64,000 nucleotides of DNA. Source: Sneathiella sp. HT1-7 (lineage in GTDB: Bacteria > Pseudomonadota > Alphaproteobacteria > Sneathiellales > Sneathiellaceae). The notes beneath the pieces are model-generated. The model was not told where the DNA came from, did no database searches, and saw only the letters and a list, made by a program, of their open reading frames with translations. Positions 8,510 through 16,599 of this stretch are shown piece after piece. A program made the position numbers and the translations under genes. The stretch covers positions 744,001 to 808,000 of the forward strand of contig NZ_JAJFZN010000001.1 of NCBI RefSeq assembly GCF_020731145.1, written 5' to 3'. Positions within the stretch are counted from its first letter, which is position 1. Each line of letters starts with the position of its first letter.

Positions 8510-10051
8510 CTAGTCCGGTACATATACCGGAAGAACCTTAAACAACTCTTTTGAAAAGGCCGTTAATTCTGCATCCGCCTGTGCCTCCGTCATATTTGCC
8601 TTTATCGGCATCAATAACCGGATGAGCGAACCGTCCGTCCGGGCAGAGGAAAGCCCGCCCAACAACAGATTGAACTTCGCCTTATATTCATTCGCGATAT
8701 ACTTACCACGCTGCTTGAACCAGTAATATACCAGCAGCCTGTCCTCGCCATGAGTAACAAGCACCCGGTTGACCGGCACCTCATTCGCGCCATTTTTCAG
8801 CGTGATTTCCGACAGATTCTCTATTTTCCAACCGCCGGAGGGAATGCAAACGCGCGGCGAATGCGGTGTGCTTCCGGCAGATTGCCGATCATAGTACCCT
8901 ATAAACAGGGTTATCGGCAGCACTTCGCCCCCACGGTAATGACCGAGGAAATAATCGCTCATATTGAGGATGGTCTGCTCCACCTTGGGGAGCACGTCTT
9001 CCTCGGCGATCATATCATTGATCCTGAGCGGAAAGCTGTTAAACATTTTTCGGTCCGGGATTTCCGGCTCTATTCCCCGGATCATGACGATTGCAGGAGC
9101 AAAAGCAGCACAGAGCAGCAACGCACCGACAATCGGCCCGACGCGCACTGATTTTTCCGTTTGTTCCGCCGCAGGAACAGATGCCTTCAGGACACCGCCG
9201 CCAAGCGTTGCTTTTTCGTGCTTGTTGAGCGTCAGATAGCAGATTACCATCATAACGGCGAAGGAGAACAGGAAGAAAACCCAGCCTTCAAAGAGATGGA
9301 AAAACCCGTCCGAGACTGCCGTATCTGTCCATTCCGCAAAGGCCCCGGTCAGGAATATCCGGATGCTGTTCATAACAATGGAAACAATGCCCGCAATGAC
9401 TACAAACAGGGCCCGCTTCCAAAGCGGTATGTCGAACAGCATTGCCAGAAGGACACCCAGCCCAATCATCGGATAAAGATATCGCAAGCCTGCACACGCC
9501 TCTACAACCGCCAGTTTGATGGTACCCATATCAATGATATTTCCATCCTGATAGACGGAGATACCGGCAAGTCGCAAAAGAGCAACGCTCATATCCGTAG
9601 AAAGAAGCTGCAATCCATATGTCAGGTTGGCATTCAGAAAGGCGGGCGGTGGCACCACAAAGGGTAGCAGGATAAGTGACGGCAGCACATAACGGCCATA
9701 GGTTACGCCGCCAAACACAACGAAAAGCCCGAGAATCGTCAGAAACAGGCTGAGATGGCGGACATTCTCAATCCCCGCCTTAACCGCCAGAGCATATACC
9801 GCCATCGAGATCAGGCAGAAAACAAGCCCAATCCAGTTCCCGCGCGTGTCATGTGAAGAGAGAAGGTCTCGCCGCGCCCAAAGAAGATAAAGCGCAACTG
9901 CCAACATCAGGGGGCCGTGACTGAATTCTTCAACATTCATCCAGTCATCCCACAGCAGCAGGCCGTCGGGTATATAGATCAGGAAAACCAAGCACAGAAG
10001 AACTGGCAACAACAGTCGTGTTCGGTCAATCCGTTGTAGGGCCAGTTCCAT
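8510..10051 (-). CDS. Exosortase fused to an EpsI domain (XrtD-like)
   Basis: Residues 1-275 form a multi-pass membrane domain with the exosortase catalytic residues: Cys186 in EACAGLR, Arg231 in MNSIRI and His252 in FFHLFEGW. Residues of about 310-513 after the last membrane segment match the periplasmic EpsI domain (HSPRVCIPSGGWKIE). The 513-residue fused form is the arrangement I associate with XrtD-type enzymes. Exosortases cut and transfer proteins that carry a short C-terminal sorting tail (PEP-CTERM, VPLPA-CTERM and similar). No protein with such a tail was recognised in this window. The ATG at 10051 has AGAGGA just upstream. Exosortase is secure; the subtype is less so. Confidence 0.88.
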   Translation of the reverse strand: MELALQRIDRTRLLLPVLLCLVFLIYIPDGLLLWDDWMNVEEFSHGPLMLAVALYLLWARRDLLSSHDTRGNWIGLVFCLISMAVYALAVKAGIENVRHLSLFLTILGLFVVFGGVTYGRYVLPSLILLPFVVPPPAFLNANLTYGLQLLSTDMSVALLRLAGISVYQDGNIIDMGTIKLAVVEACAGLRYLYPMIGLGVLLAMLFDIPLWKRALFVVIAGIVSIVMNSIRIFLTGAFAEWTDTAVSDGFFHLFEGWVFFLFSFAVMMVICYLTLNKHEKATLGGGVLKASVPAAEQTEKSVRVGPIVGALLLCAAFAPAIVMIRGIEPEIPDRKMFNSFPLRINDMIAEEDVLPKVEQTILNMSDYFLGHYRGGEVLPITLFIGYYDRQSAGSTPHSPRVCIPSGGWKIENLSEITLKNGANEVPVNRVLVTHGEDRLLVYYWFKQRGKYIANEYKAKFNLLLGGLSSARTDGSLIRLLMPIKANMTEAQADAELTAFSKELFKVLPVYVPD

Positions 10052-10138
10052 TCATCCTCTCGCTATTCTTCCTTTACTCAATTATCGCGATAGAAATACG
10101 ACAGGCTACATTGCCGCTGCCGTGGCCATAACTGAGCT

Positions 10139-10954
10139 CTAGTAATAGTAAGTTTTAGCGATTTCCTCTGATTTATTCAGAACGACGCCCAAGAGGTTAC
10201 TCGATTGAAGCTGACGACGGCAATCCTTGACTTCGCTGGGCTTAGTTTCCCCGCTGGCCACTACCATTAACACGCAATCAACCTGCGGAATAAAGGCAAT
10301 GGCATCGTCCGTCGCGTTAAGCGGCGGCAAATCAAAAATACAGATACGCTTCTCATAGCGATCCCGAAGGTCCGCCACCATGGATTTTACCTTGCGTGAT
10401 GTCAGAATTTCAGTTGAATTCTTAACCGGCCGGCGGTTTGGCAGAACCACAAACCGGGGAATGCCCGGGTTCACCAAGGCATCATTAAACTCGATCTTGC
10501 CATCGAGATAATCGGCAAAGCTATTCTCTTTTGGCAACCCCAGATAGGCAGCCACTTGCGGCCGGCGCAAATCAAAATCGACAAGAAGTGCAGTATAGTC
10601 CGTTTGCTTGGCAATACTGAGAGCCAGATTGATCGAGACAACCGTTTTACCGCATGCCTGCGTTGGCGACGTTATGGCGAGCGTCCGCCAGTTATTCGCC
10701 TCCATCTTCGCCAGAACCTGCGTCCTCAAAATATCAAAGCTGATTGAGTTGGGATCTTCGCTGTCCAAGGTAATGATTCTGTTTTCTTCCAGATGTGCCA
10801 TATTGAGATCGACAACACGTGTCTGGTTGTAAACGATCGGGCCTTCGACAATCTCCGCGTTGCGTGTCGCCCTCTTCGTGGCGCCTGTACGCTCCGAAAG
10901 ACCGCCCACCTGCTTTTCTTTGGCCTTGGCAATGGCTTCCTTAATACGTTCCAC
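10139..10954 (-). CDS. CpsD/CapB-like tyrosine autokinase of the polysaccharide export system
   Basis: The 271-residue protein is a BY-kinase-type P-loop ATPase. It has a Walker A-like stretch SPTQACGKT (residues 96-104), a Walker A' segment LLVDFDLRRP (124-132), a Walker B-like FDLPP, and a C-terminal run of three tyrosines (269-271) as autophosphorylation sites. The usual PGEGKS/T sequence is altered to TQACGKT, though Lys103 and Thr104 remain. It should cycle between phosphorylated and free forms with the neighbouring Wzc-like protein to control polymer length. The start is GTG at 10954 with GGGG seven bases upstream, 12 bases after the wzc-like stop. Confidence 0.88.
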   Translation of the reverse strand: MERIKEAIAKAKEKQVGGLSERTGATKRATRNAEIVEGPIVYNQTRVVDLNMAHLEENRIITLDSEDPNSISFDILRTQVLAKMEANNWRTLAITSPTQACGKTVVSINLALSIAKQTDYTALLVDFDLRRPQVAAYLGLPKENSFADYLDGKIEFNDALVNPGIPRFVVLPNRRPVKNSTEILTSRKVKSMVADLRDRYEKRICIFDLPPLNATDDAIAFIPQVDCVLMVVASGETKPSEVKDCRRQLQSSNLLGVVLNKSEEIAKTYYY

Positions 10955-10966
10955 GTCAGTCCCCTC

Positions 10967-12607
10967 TTAAAATGCGACCAATAGTCTATCGATAGCCACC
11001 CAGGCCGAGTAAAATAGATCGTCCAACGGCTGGTAAAAATAATGTACCGCCGCGAGTAACAGGGCAACCAGAGCAACCGGGATAAGAAGATACATAAAAA
11101 TCTTCATCCGGTTCTGCACATTCTCTTTACGTGTGTGAATATACGGTATGGATACGATAGGCGGATGCTTAAGCACCGCTTCCAGCTCAGATGCGCTGTG
11201 GATTCTCCGGTCGATCAATTCGATCAGGAAGACGCAAGCGACTCCGACAACAAGCGCGAGAAACCCACCAATACCCAAAATCTTCTTTCTGTCCGGGGAA
11301 ACCGGCTCTGTCGGTACGACTGGCGGTTCGAGCAGAACAAAACGTTCCGCCTTCTTTTCTTCTTCAAGATTCTGTGAGAGTTGCGCTTGTGCCTGCTTCG
11401 ATTCGAGAGAGTTCAACTTATCCAGCAAATCTGTATAAGTCCGATCCAGAACGGTCAAGCCGCGTTCAACCTGCGGAATTTCGAGGATGACCCCTTCAAG
11501 CTCCTTCATCTTTGTAGTGGCTGCCGAGATTTGACGACGCGTTTCCGCAATTTTATCATCTGTCGCCGCGATGCGAATCTGAAGTTTTTCAACGACAGGA
11601 TTATACACACTGCTCGCTACTGATTGGTCCTGGGCCGTCGCTGCACGCGCAGCGGCTGCTTCCTGCTCAACTTGCTGTTCCAGGGCCGCGATACGCTTTT
11701 TCAGTGCCATAATATCTGGATGTGAATCCGTCAGCCGTGTGGAAGCATCCAACAGGCTGTCTTTCAAGGTAGAGAGGTTTTGCGCTAGCTCAGACTGTTC
11801 GCCGCCACTAGCAGTAAGGCCCGACCGGGCAGAAGTAAGTTCAATTTCCAGATAGCGTTTGTCTTCTTGAAGTGCGCGCAAATCACGGCGCAGATCGCGA
11901 ATTTGATCTTCCGATCTATCCAGCATGCTCTGACGCAGGCCGAGGTGCTCTGGCAGAGCGTCCTTATATTTCTGTTTATAGGCGACAATTTCACTTTCAA
12001 CCTGGGTCAATTGACGGCGAACTTTATCAGCCTCATCGGTGAGAAAAGCCGTTGCTTCAGTTGCCCGCTCGGTCCGCGTGCGCACATTTTCACTCAGGAA
12101 CAATGTGACCAGTTCATTGGCTACATCGGTCGCAATCTGCGGATTTTCATGGCTAAACCCGACATAGAAAGCGATCGTCGTCTCCCTCCGCCTGTTTCCG
12201 GAAAAAGATGAGGTGATCACATCAATCGCAATGTTATCCTGCATCTTGAAGACAAGCTCGGATACCGTCAGAAATTTTCTGTCATCTCCATAGACGTTGA
12301 ATTTGTCGATAATTTTCAGCAGATTCTCCCGGGTCATCACCCGTTGTTCAATCATCCGGATACGTTGGTCTGGATCGGTACTAACGGTCGATTCAATAAG
12401 ATCGGGTGAGATTTGCTGCGTTTCGACAAGAATAGTGCCGTAGGAGCTATAATGCGGCGGCAAAATCAGGATCACCGCGACGGCGCCGGCCAAAACCAGA
12501 ACGAACGGAATCAGAAAGAACAGAAACCGCCTCTTGGCAGCAGAAACGATCCGCTCAAAATTGATCGGCGAAGCTTCTTCTTCGGGGAGTGTAAAATCTT
12601 GGCTCAT
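10967..12607 (-). CDS. Wzc/Wzz-type polysaccharide chain-length determinant protein
   Basis: The 546-residue protein has an N-terminal membrane segment (about 30-52), a Wzz domain, a long periplasmic part with coiled-coil-like stretches (about 165-410), a Pro-rich PVVPTEPVSPDRKK element and a second membrane segment (about 440-462). A further hydrophobic segment lies near the C-terminus. It lacks the cytoplasmic kinase domain of one-piece Wzc; the next gene supplies the kinase, as in exosortase-associated loci. The role is control of polymer length and export together with an outer-membrane channel not seen here. A candidate promoter lies about 80 bases upstream. Confidence 0.9.
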   Translation of the reverse strand: MSQDFTLPEEEASPINFERIVSAAKRRFLFFLIPFVLVLAGAVAVILILPPHYSSYGTILVETQQISPDLIESTVSTDPDQRIRMIEQRVMTRENLLKIIDKFNVYGDDRKFLTVSELVFKMQDNIAIDVITSSFSGNRRRETTIAFYVGFSHENPQIATDVANELVTLFLSENVRTRTERATEATAFLTDEADKVRRQLTQVESEIVAYKQKYKDALPEHLGLRQSMLDRSEDQIRDLRRDLRALQEDKRYLEIELTSARSGLTASGGEQSELAQNLSTLKDSLLDASTRLTDSHPDIMALKKRIAALEQQVEQEAAAARAATAQDQSVASSVYNPVVEKLQIRIAATDDKIAETRRQISAATTKMKELEGVILEIPQVERGLTVLDRTYTDLLDKLNSLESKQAQAQLSQNLEEEKKAERFVLLEPPVVPTEPVSPDRKKILGIGGFLALVVGVACVFLIELIDRRIHSASELEAVLKHPPIVSIPYIHTRKENVQNRMKIFMYLLIPVALVALLLAAVHYFYQPLDDLFYSAWVAIDRLLVAF

Positions 12608-12921
12608 TCTATTGCTCGGAATTTTTTCAATTCAATCGTTCAAATTAATTTCTGGTCGACGTCTTGTAAGTCGCCCTTATGGTTAAAATTTTACAACCAT
12701 TCGAGCCGATCAACAAATGCCACATGCCTTTTTAGGCTCAAAGAGTTAAGGAATGGTTGGTAACTGATATAAATTGGCAACATTGCGCTAAATCTTAACG
12801 TTTTTCGCAGCAAAAAATATGCCCGGACAAAACTCCCGCCTGAGAAACTATACGGGAAACAACCAACAGTTCATGCCCTCTTTCTCAGCGTCAAAGGGGC
12901 AAATGTCAAGGATTGATACGG
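12608..12921. other. 314-base gap between the chain-length gene and the initiating transferase gene
   Basis: No convincing reading frame lies here. The gap is AT-rich near the chain-length gene and holds one good promoter-like pair on the minus strand (12688-12716). The part near 12860-12920 can fold into an imperfect GCCC/GGGC hairpin, but there is no T-run, so I do not call a terminator. The gap suggests the chain-length-to-asnB run is at least partly transcribed separately from the sugar transferase gene. Confidence 0.5.
12688..12716 (-). promoter_or_regulatory. Candidate sigma-70-type promoter for the chain-length/exosortase operon
   Basis: Read on the minus strand, TTGTTG (12711-12716) is followed after exactly 17 bases by TAAAAT (12688-12693). 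This lies about 80 bases before the ATG of the chain-length gene. It is a sequence match only. Confidence 0.45.
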
Positions 12922-14436
12922 TCAATAGGCGTTTTTATTAACGAAACCGACAAAGACCGTCATGACCAATATTTGAAGATCAAAGAACAACGACCAGTTC
13001 TCGACATAATATGTATCGTAATTCACCCTGGCTTCCATTTTCTCCAGCGTATCCGTCTCCCCGCGATATCCCTTTACCTGCGCCCAGCCGGTAATCCCCG
13101 GCTTCACCTTATGGCGGGCGAAATAGCCTTCGATCAGTTCAGAATATTCCTCGTTGTGATCTACGGCATGGGGGCGCGGACCAACAAGCGACATCGTTCC
13201 GTTGACGACATTGAAAAGCTGCGGCAACTCATCCAAGCTGGTCCGGCGGATAAATTTTCCAACCCGGGTTATGCGCGGATCATCTTTTGAGGCCTGGACA
13301 GTCTTTTTGCCTACCGCGCCATCATGATACATGGAGCGGAATTTATAGATCTCGAATACCTTGTTGTTATAGCCATAGCGTTTTTGCTTAAACAACACCG
13401 GCCCCTTGCTCTCCAGCTTGATCGCGATAACAACTGCCAGCAAGAGTGGGGAAAACAGAAGGAGTGCCAATGAACCCAGAATACGATCTTCCAGTGCCTT
13501 CACGACAATCTTGAATCCGGAAAGCGGCGAATCCACCACTTCAATCATTGGCAAGCCGCCAAAATGGTTAGGGGATGGCCGATGCGGAAAACGAAAGCCG
13601 ACAAGATCAGACACCAAATGGACATGAGCCGGAAGTTCACGCAGCCGACGGACAATTTCCATCTGACGCTCATCCGCGTTCCACGGTAGTGCGACAATGA
13701 TATCGTCAACACGGTTTTCGCGGACGAATTTTATCAGTGCCTCAATATTCCCGAGGAGGGAATGTCCGGCAACCGTAGGGCCGACGCGGCCAATGCGATC
13801 GTCGAAGATACCGACAACCTTATTAACCGTTGGCTTTTCATTTTCGAGCTGGCGCAATAGCTGTTCTGTCTGCTTTCCGCCGCCAAGAACAACGACTTTA
13901 CGTGTGCAAACTCCCCGATTGGCCAGATAATTGATGATAATAAAAGCGATCAGCCGATACGACAGAATGACAACGAAGGAAGTTAAGGCGAAACTATACA
14001 TCCAGATCCGCGAATATTCCTCAGATACCTTGAGTGAGAAAGCCACCGCCAGCAGCAGCATGAAGGTTGTGAGGCAAACAATGGCAAGGTTCGGCAGGTT
14101 GGTAAGCGGCGCAAGCAGTGTCGAAAAGGAGTAGATCCGCGCATAATGTCCAAGGAAGAAAAAGATGATTATCGCCAGGATAACCGCATACAGATAGTAT
14201 TCATGGGCAAACAAACTGCCGCCAATCACGAAATAATGGCTGAGAAATCCGGCCAAAAATAGCCACAAAAGATCAAGTACGGAGAAAATCGGGGACAAGA
14301 CGCCCGAAGATAGAGGGTATCCGCCACTATATGCAGAGTCATGCTCGGTAGCAATTTTTTTGCTGTTCAGACCGTTATCCGGAATCTTATTCAACGAAAT
14401 TTCTCCGACAACAGGCGCCCGTAAATCCTGCTTCAA
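12922..14436 (-). CDS. Undecaprenyl-phosphate sugar phosphotransferase (WcaJ/ExoY-type initiating enzyme)
   Basis: The 504-residue protein has four membrane segments in residues 45-170, a nucleotide-binding-fold domain with VVVLGGGKQTEQLL (about 185-300), and a C-terminal bacterial sugar transferase domain. The last carries KRYGYNNKVFEIYKFRSM, the RRTSLDELPQLFNV motif and SLVGPRPHA. It loads the first sugar phosphate, often glucose, onto undecaprenyl phosphate and so starts repeat-unit synthesis at the inner membrane. No ATG precedes the first membrane segment, and the annotated start is TTG at 14436 without a clear ribosome site, so the exact N-terminus is uncertain. It is the promoter-proximal gene of the locus. 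Confidence 0.9.
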   Translation of the reverse strand: MKQDLRAPVVGEISLNKIPDNGLNSKKIATEHDSAYSGGYPLSSGVLSPIFSVLDLLWLFLAGFLSHYFVIGGSLFAHEYYLYAVILAIIIFFFLGHYARIYSFSTLLAPLTNLPNLAIVCLTTFMLLLAVAFSLKVSEEYSRIWMYSFALTSFVVILSYRLIAFIIINYLANRGVCTRKVVVLGGGKQTEQLLRQLENEKPTVNKVVGIFDDRIGRVGPTVAGHSLLGNIEALIKFVRENRVDDIIVALPWNADERQMEIVRRLRELPAHVHLVSDLVGFRFPHRPSPNHFGGLPMIEVVDSPLSGFKIVVKALEDRILGSLALLLFSPLLLAVVIAIKLESKGPVLFKQKRYGYNNKVFEIYKFRSMYHDGAVGKKTVQASKDDPRITRVGKFIRRTSLDELPQLFNVVNGTMSLVGPRPHAVDHNEEYSELIEGYFARHKVKPGITGWAQVKGYRGETDTLEKMEARVNYDTYYVENWSLFFDLQILVMTVFVGFVNKNAY

Positions 14437-14573
14437 AACCGATGGTAAAAGTTGGTTGGTAAAGCTAGTCTCGACTGCGCCCGCTGAAAATATTACAAAT
14501 CATACATCGCTTGGTAGTAATTTACATGGCTTATCGTTAATTTTTCATAAATCAAAGGTCCGCAATATTACCG

Positions 14574-14960
14574 ATGACCACAACGAATATTCATAATCAA
14601 AACAGTTATCGAATTGCCTTGTTCCTTTGGGGAGCGGGCCTGCTGACCCTGGTAATTCTCTCCCTTTTGCCGCCCGGCAATGAACCATCCTTTTCAAATC
14701 TCGTAAATGACAAGATACGGCACTTCACTGCTTATGCGCTCCTCGCACTGGCTGCTTGCTATGCGGGACGCGGCTGGCGACAACGACTGATACTCAGTAC
14801 TTGCACCTTTATCGTAAGCGTTCTTGTTGAGTTTCTGCAACCCCTTACAGGCCGTGACTTCGAACTTTTGGACATTGTTGCAAATTTATCCGGTGTCCTT
14901 GCCGGTATTGCCTTTGTGGCATTGATTTTTCGCTATCGCCGCCGCTGCGTAAACCTCTAA
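14574..14960 (+). CDS. VanZ-like small membrane protein
   Basis: The 128-residue protein has four hydrophobic segments and the VanZ-type signatures NDKIRHFTAYALLALAA, FLQPLTGRDFELLDIVANLSG and a basic C-terminus. VanZ-like proteins are common next to exosortase and exopolysaccharide loci, but their biochemical role is not established outside teicoplanin resistance. It is divergent from the sugar transferase gene across 137 bases and converges with a lipoprotein gene, overlapping it by four bases. Confidence 0.8.
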   Translation: MTTTNIHNQNSYRIALFLWGAGLLTLVILSLLPPGNEPSFSNLVNDKIRHFTAYALLALAACYAGRGWRQRLILSTCTFIVSVLVEFLQPLTGRDFELLDIVANLSGVLAGIAFVALIFRYRRRCVNL

Positions 14961-15502
14961 CTTTGCCTCAGGCTGCGGTCCCATAGCATGAAATGTACTC
15001 CATATTGATCTTCGCGCAGTTCAAGATGTGCCGCGTCGAGATTCCAGCGCCATGTACCAGTTGTCTTCACCTTGCGGCCCGGGCCGTATTTTTCATTAAG
15101 TGCTTTTGGAATACCAAGCTGCTGATAAGTCGCACCAGGGAGGGAAGCATCGATTTTCCACACACGGTGTCCGGCTTCCGGCGGTGTATAGCTAACACGG
15201 TAACGAATACGGTCTCCATTGCTGCCATGAGACGCAACGCACACCAGCACGAGAACCGGTCCTGTCGGACCGTCATAGCGGCTTTCTGCTGCGCATTCCG
15301 CGTGTTCAATGCCGCCCTTAATATCCTTATCGCCAAGTTGGAAGCCGGTATCCTGAAGCAGCGCCTCATGAAGCGACGGAATGGGCGGCGGCGGTATGAC
15401 ACAGCTGGTAATCAACAACATCGCCGCCATAACAACGGCAAAACCCCGTATCCCGCGCGCGCAGATGCGGCGCTCCGCATCCTTCATATCCCCCTCAAGC
15501 AT
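14957..15502 (-). CDS. Predicted lipoprotein of unknown function
   Basis: The protein is about 181 residues. A basic N-terminus and a hydrophobic stretch (FAVVMAAMLL) lead to the lipobox ITSC, so the mature protein should begin with a lipidated cysteine followed by a Pro-rich linker (VIPPPPIP). The rest has no family I recognise; Trp- and Tyr-rich stretches near the C-terminus suggest a folded beta domain. I chose the ATG at 15502 because AAGGA lies just before it. A GTG at 15514, overlapping the dusC stop as GTGA, is the alternative. It follows dusC on the same strand and is probably cotranscribed with it. Confidence 0.72.
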   Translation of the reverse strand: MLEGDMKDAERRICARGIRGFAVVMAAMLLITSCVIPPPPIPSLHEALLQDTGFQLGDKDIKGGIEHAECAAESRYDGPTGPVLVLVCVASHGSNGDRIRYRVSYTPPEAGHRVWKIDASLPGATYQQLGIPKALNEKYGPGRKVKTTGTWRWNLDAAHLELREDQYGVHFMLWDRSLRQS

Positions 15503-15510
15503 TTTTTCCT

Positions 15511-16485
15511 TCACGCAGCGTCCAGCGCGCGTTCCTTCGTTGCAATGACTTCCGCCAGAATATCCTGCGGATCCTCAAGCCGGCGAATGCGCGTAAACAG
15601 CACCCCGGCCTCCCCATAGCTGCGCGCCAGCAGCTTTATCCATTGTTTTAGCCGTCCCGCCTGCCGCGGTGGATTGGCCATCCCCTCGATAAGATCGTGA
15701 TATTCAGCAAGTATGCCCAGGATTTGTGACCAGTTAAAGGCATTCCCCATAACAGAAGAACTGCGCGAAGCCGCAATCTCACGTCCAAGGCTCGGGCGGG
15801 CAATCACACCGCGACCGATCATCACATCAGCGCAGCCGCTTGCCTCCCGGCAGAGAGCATAGTCCTCCGGCGTCCAAACTTCCCCATTGGCGACAACAGG
15901 AATATCAAGCCGCTCTGCAATCGGGCGCAGATATTCCCAATGAGCGGGCGGGCGGTATCCTTCCATCTTCGTGCGCGCATGAATAGTTAGCTTGCAAGCA
16001 CCGGCCTCCGCGATGGCAACAGCATTCTCCATAGCGAGGGTTTTTTCAGAAAAGCCAAGGCGCATCTTGGCGCTGACCGGTATGTTTTCCGGCACTGCGC
16101 GGCGCACGGCAGAGACAATCTCATGAAGCCGTTCCGGCCATTGCAGAAGCGTCGCCCCGGCATCATGGCGGTTCACGGTTTTGGCGGGACAGCCAAAATT
16201 GATATCAACTCCCGGTGCGCCAAGCTCGGCTGCAAAGGCCGCGTTCTCCGCCATGACATGAGCTTCCCCGCCCATTATCTGTACATGAACCGGAACCCCC
16301 GCCACGGTTTTACCGCCCTGCTTCAACTCTGGGCAGAGCGTATAAAAGACGGAAGCGGGATAAAGATGCTGGCTCACGCGCACAAATTCCGACACGCACA
16401 GATCGAACCCGCCGATCCGCGTTAGTATATCGCGCATATAGACATCAACGACCCCTTCCATCGGGGCCAGCGTTACCGTAGCCAA
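15511..16485 (-). CDS. dusC: tRNA-dihydrouridine synthase, DusC-like
   Basis: The 324-residue protein has the Dus FMN-barrel start (TLAPMEGVVDVYMR), the INFGCPAKTVNRHDAGA motif with the catalytic cysteine, and SAKMRLG, LTIHARTK and NGEVW elements that bind FMN and tRNA. The VNRHDAGATLL wording is closest to the DusC (U16) branch. It reduces specific uridines in tRNA with NADPH. The start is TTG at 16485: the first in-frame ATG lies inside the conserved APMEG motif and would truncate the fold, and AGAGGA sits 10 or so bases upstream of the TTG. Confidence 0.9.
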   Translation of the reverse strand: MATVTLAPMEGVVDVYMRDILTRIGGFDLCVSEFVRVSQHLYPASVFYTLCPELKQGGKTVAGVPVHVQIMGGEAHVMAENAAFAAELGAPGVDINFGCPAKTVNRHDAGATLLQWPERLHEIVSAVRRAVPENIPVSAKMRLGFSEKTLAMENAVAIAEAGACKLTIHARTKMEGYRPPAHWEYLRPIAERLDIPVVANGEVWTPEDYALCREASGCADVMIGRGVIARPSLGREIAASRSSSVMGNAFNWSQILGILAEYHDLIEGMANPPRQAGRLKQWIKLLARSYGEAGVLFTRIRRLEDPQDILAEVIATKERALDAA

Positions 16486-16599
16486 AGTCCGTTATCCTCT
16501 ATTTTCCTCGTCATATTTTAATGGTAAAATAACAACGAAGACAAAGATATAAATTAAGGAACTGTCATAGGGGCCGTTCATCGCAAAAGGAAGAGTTAT

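Noticed and set aside
1-14436. Recent horizontal transfer of the polysaccharide locus
   Set aside because: I saw no transposase, integrase, tRNA edge or flanking repeat, and I could not compute base composition. It remains possible.
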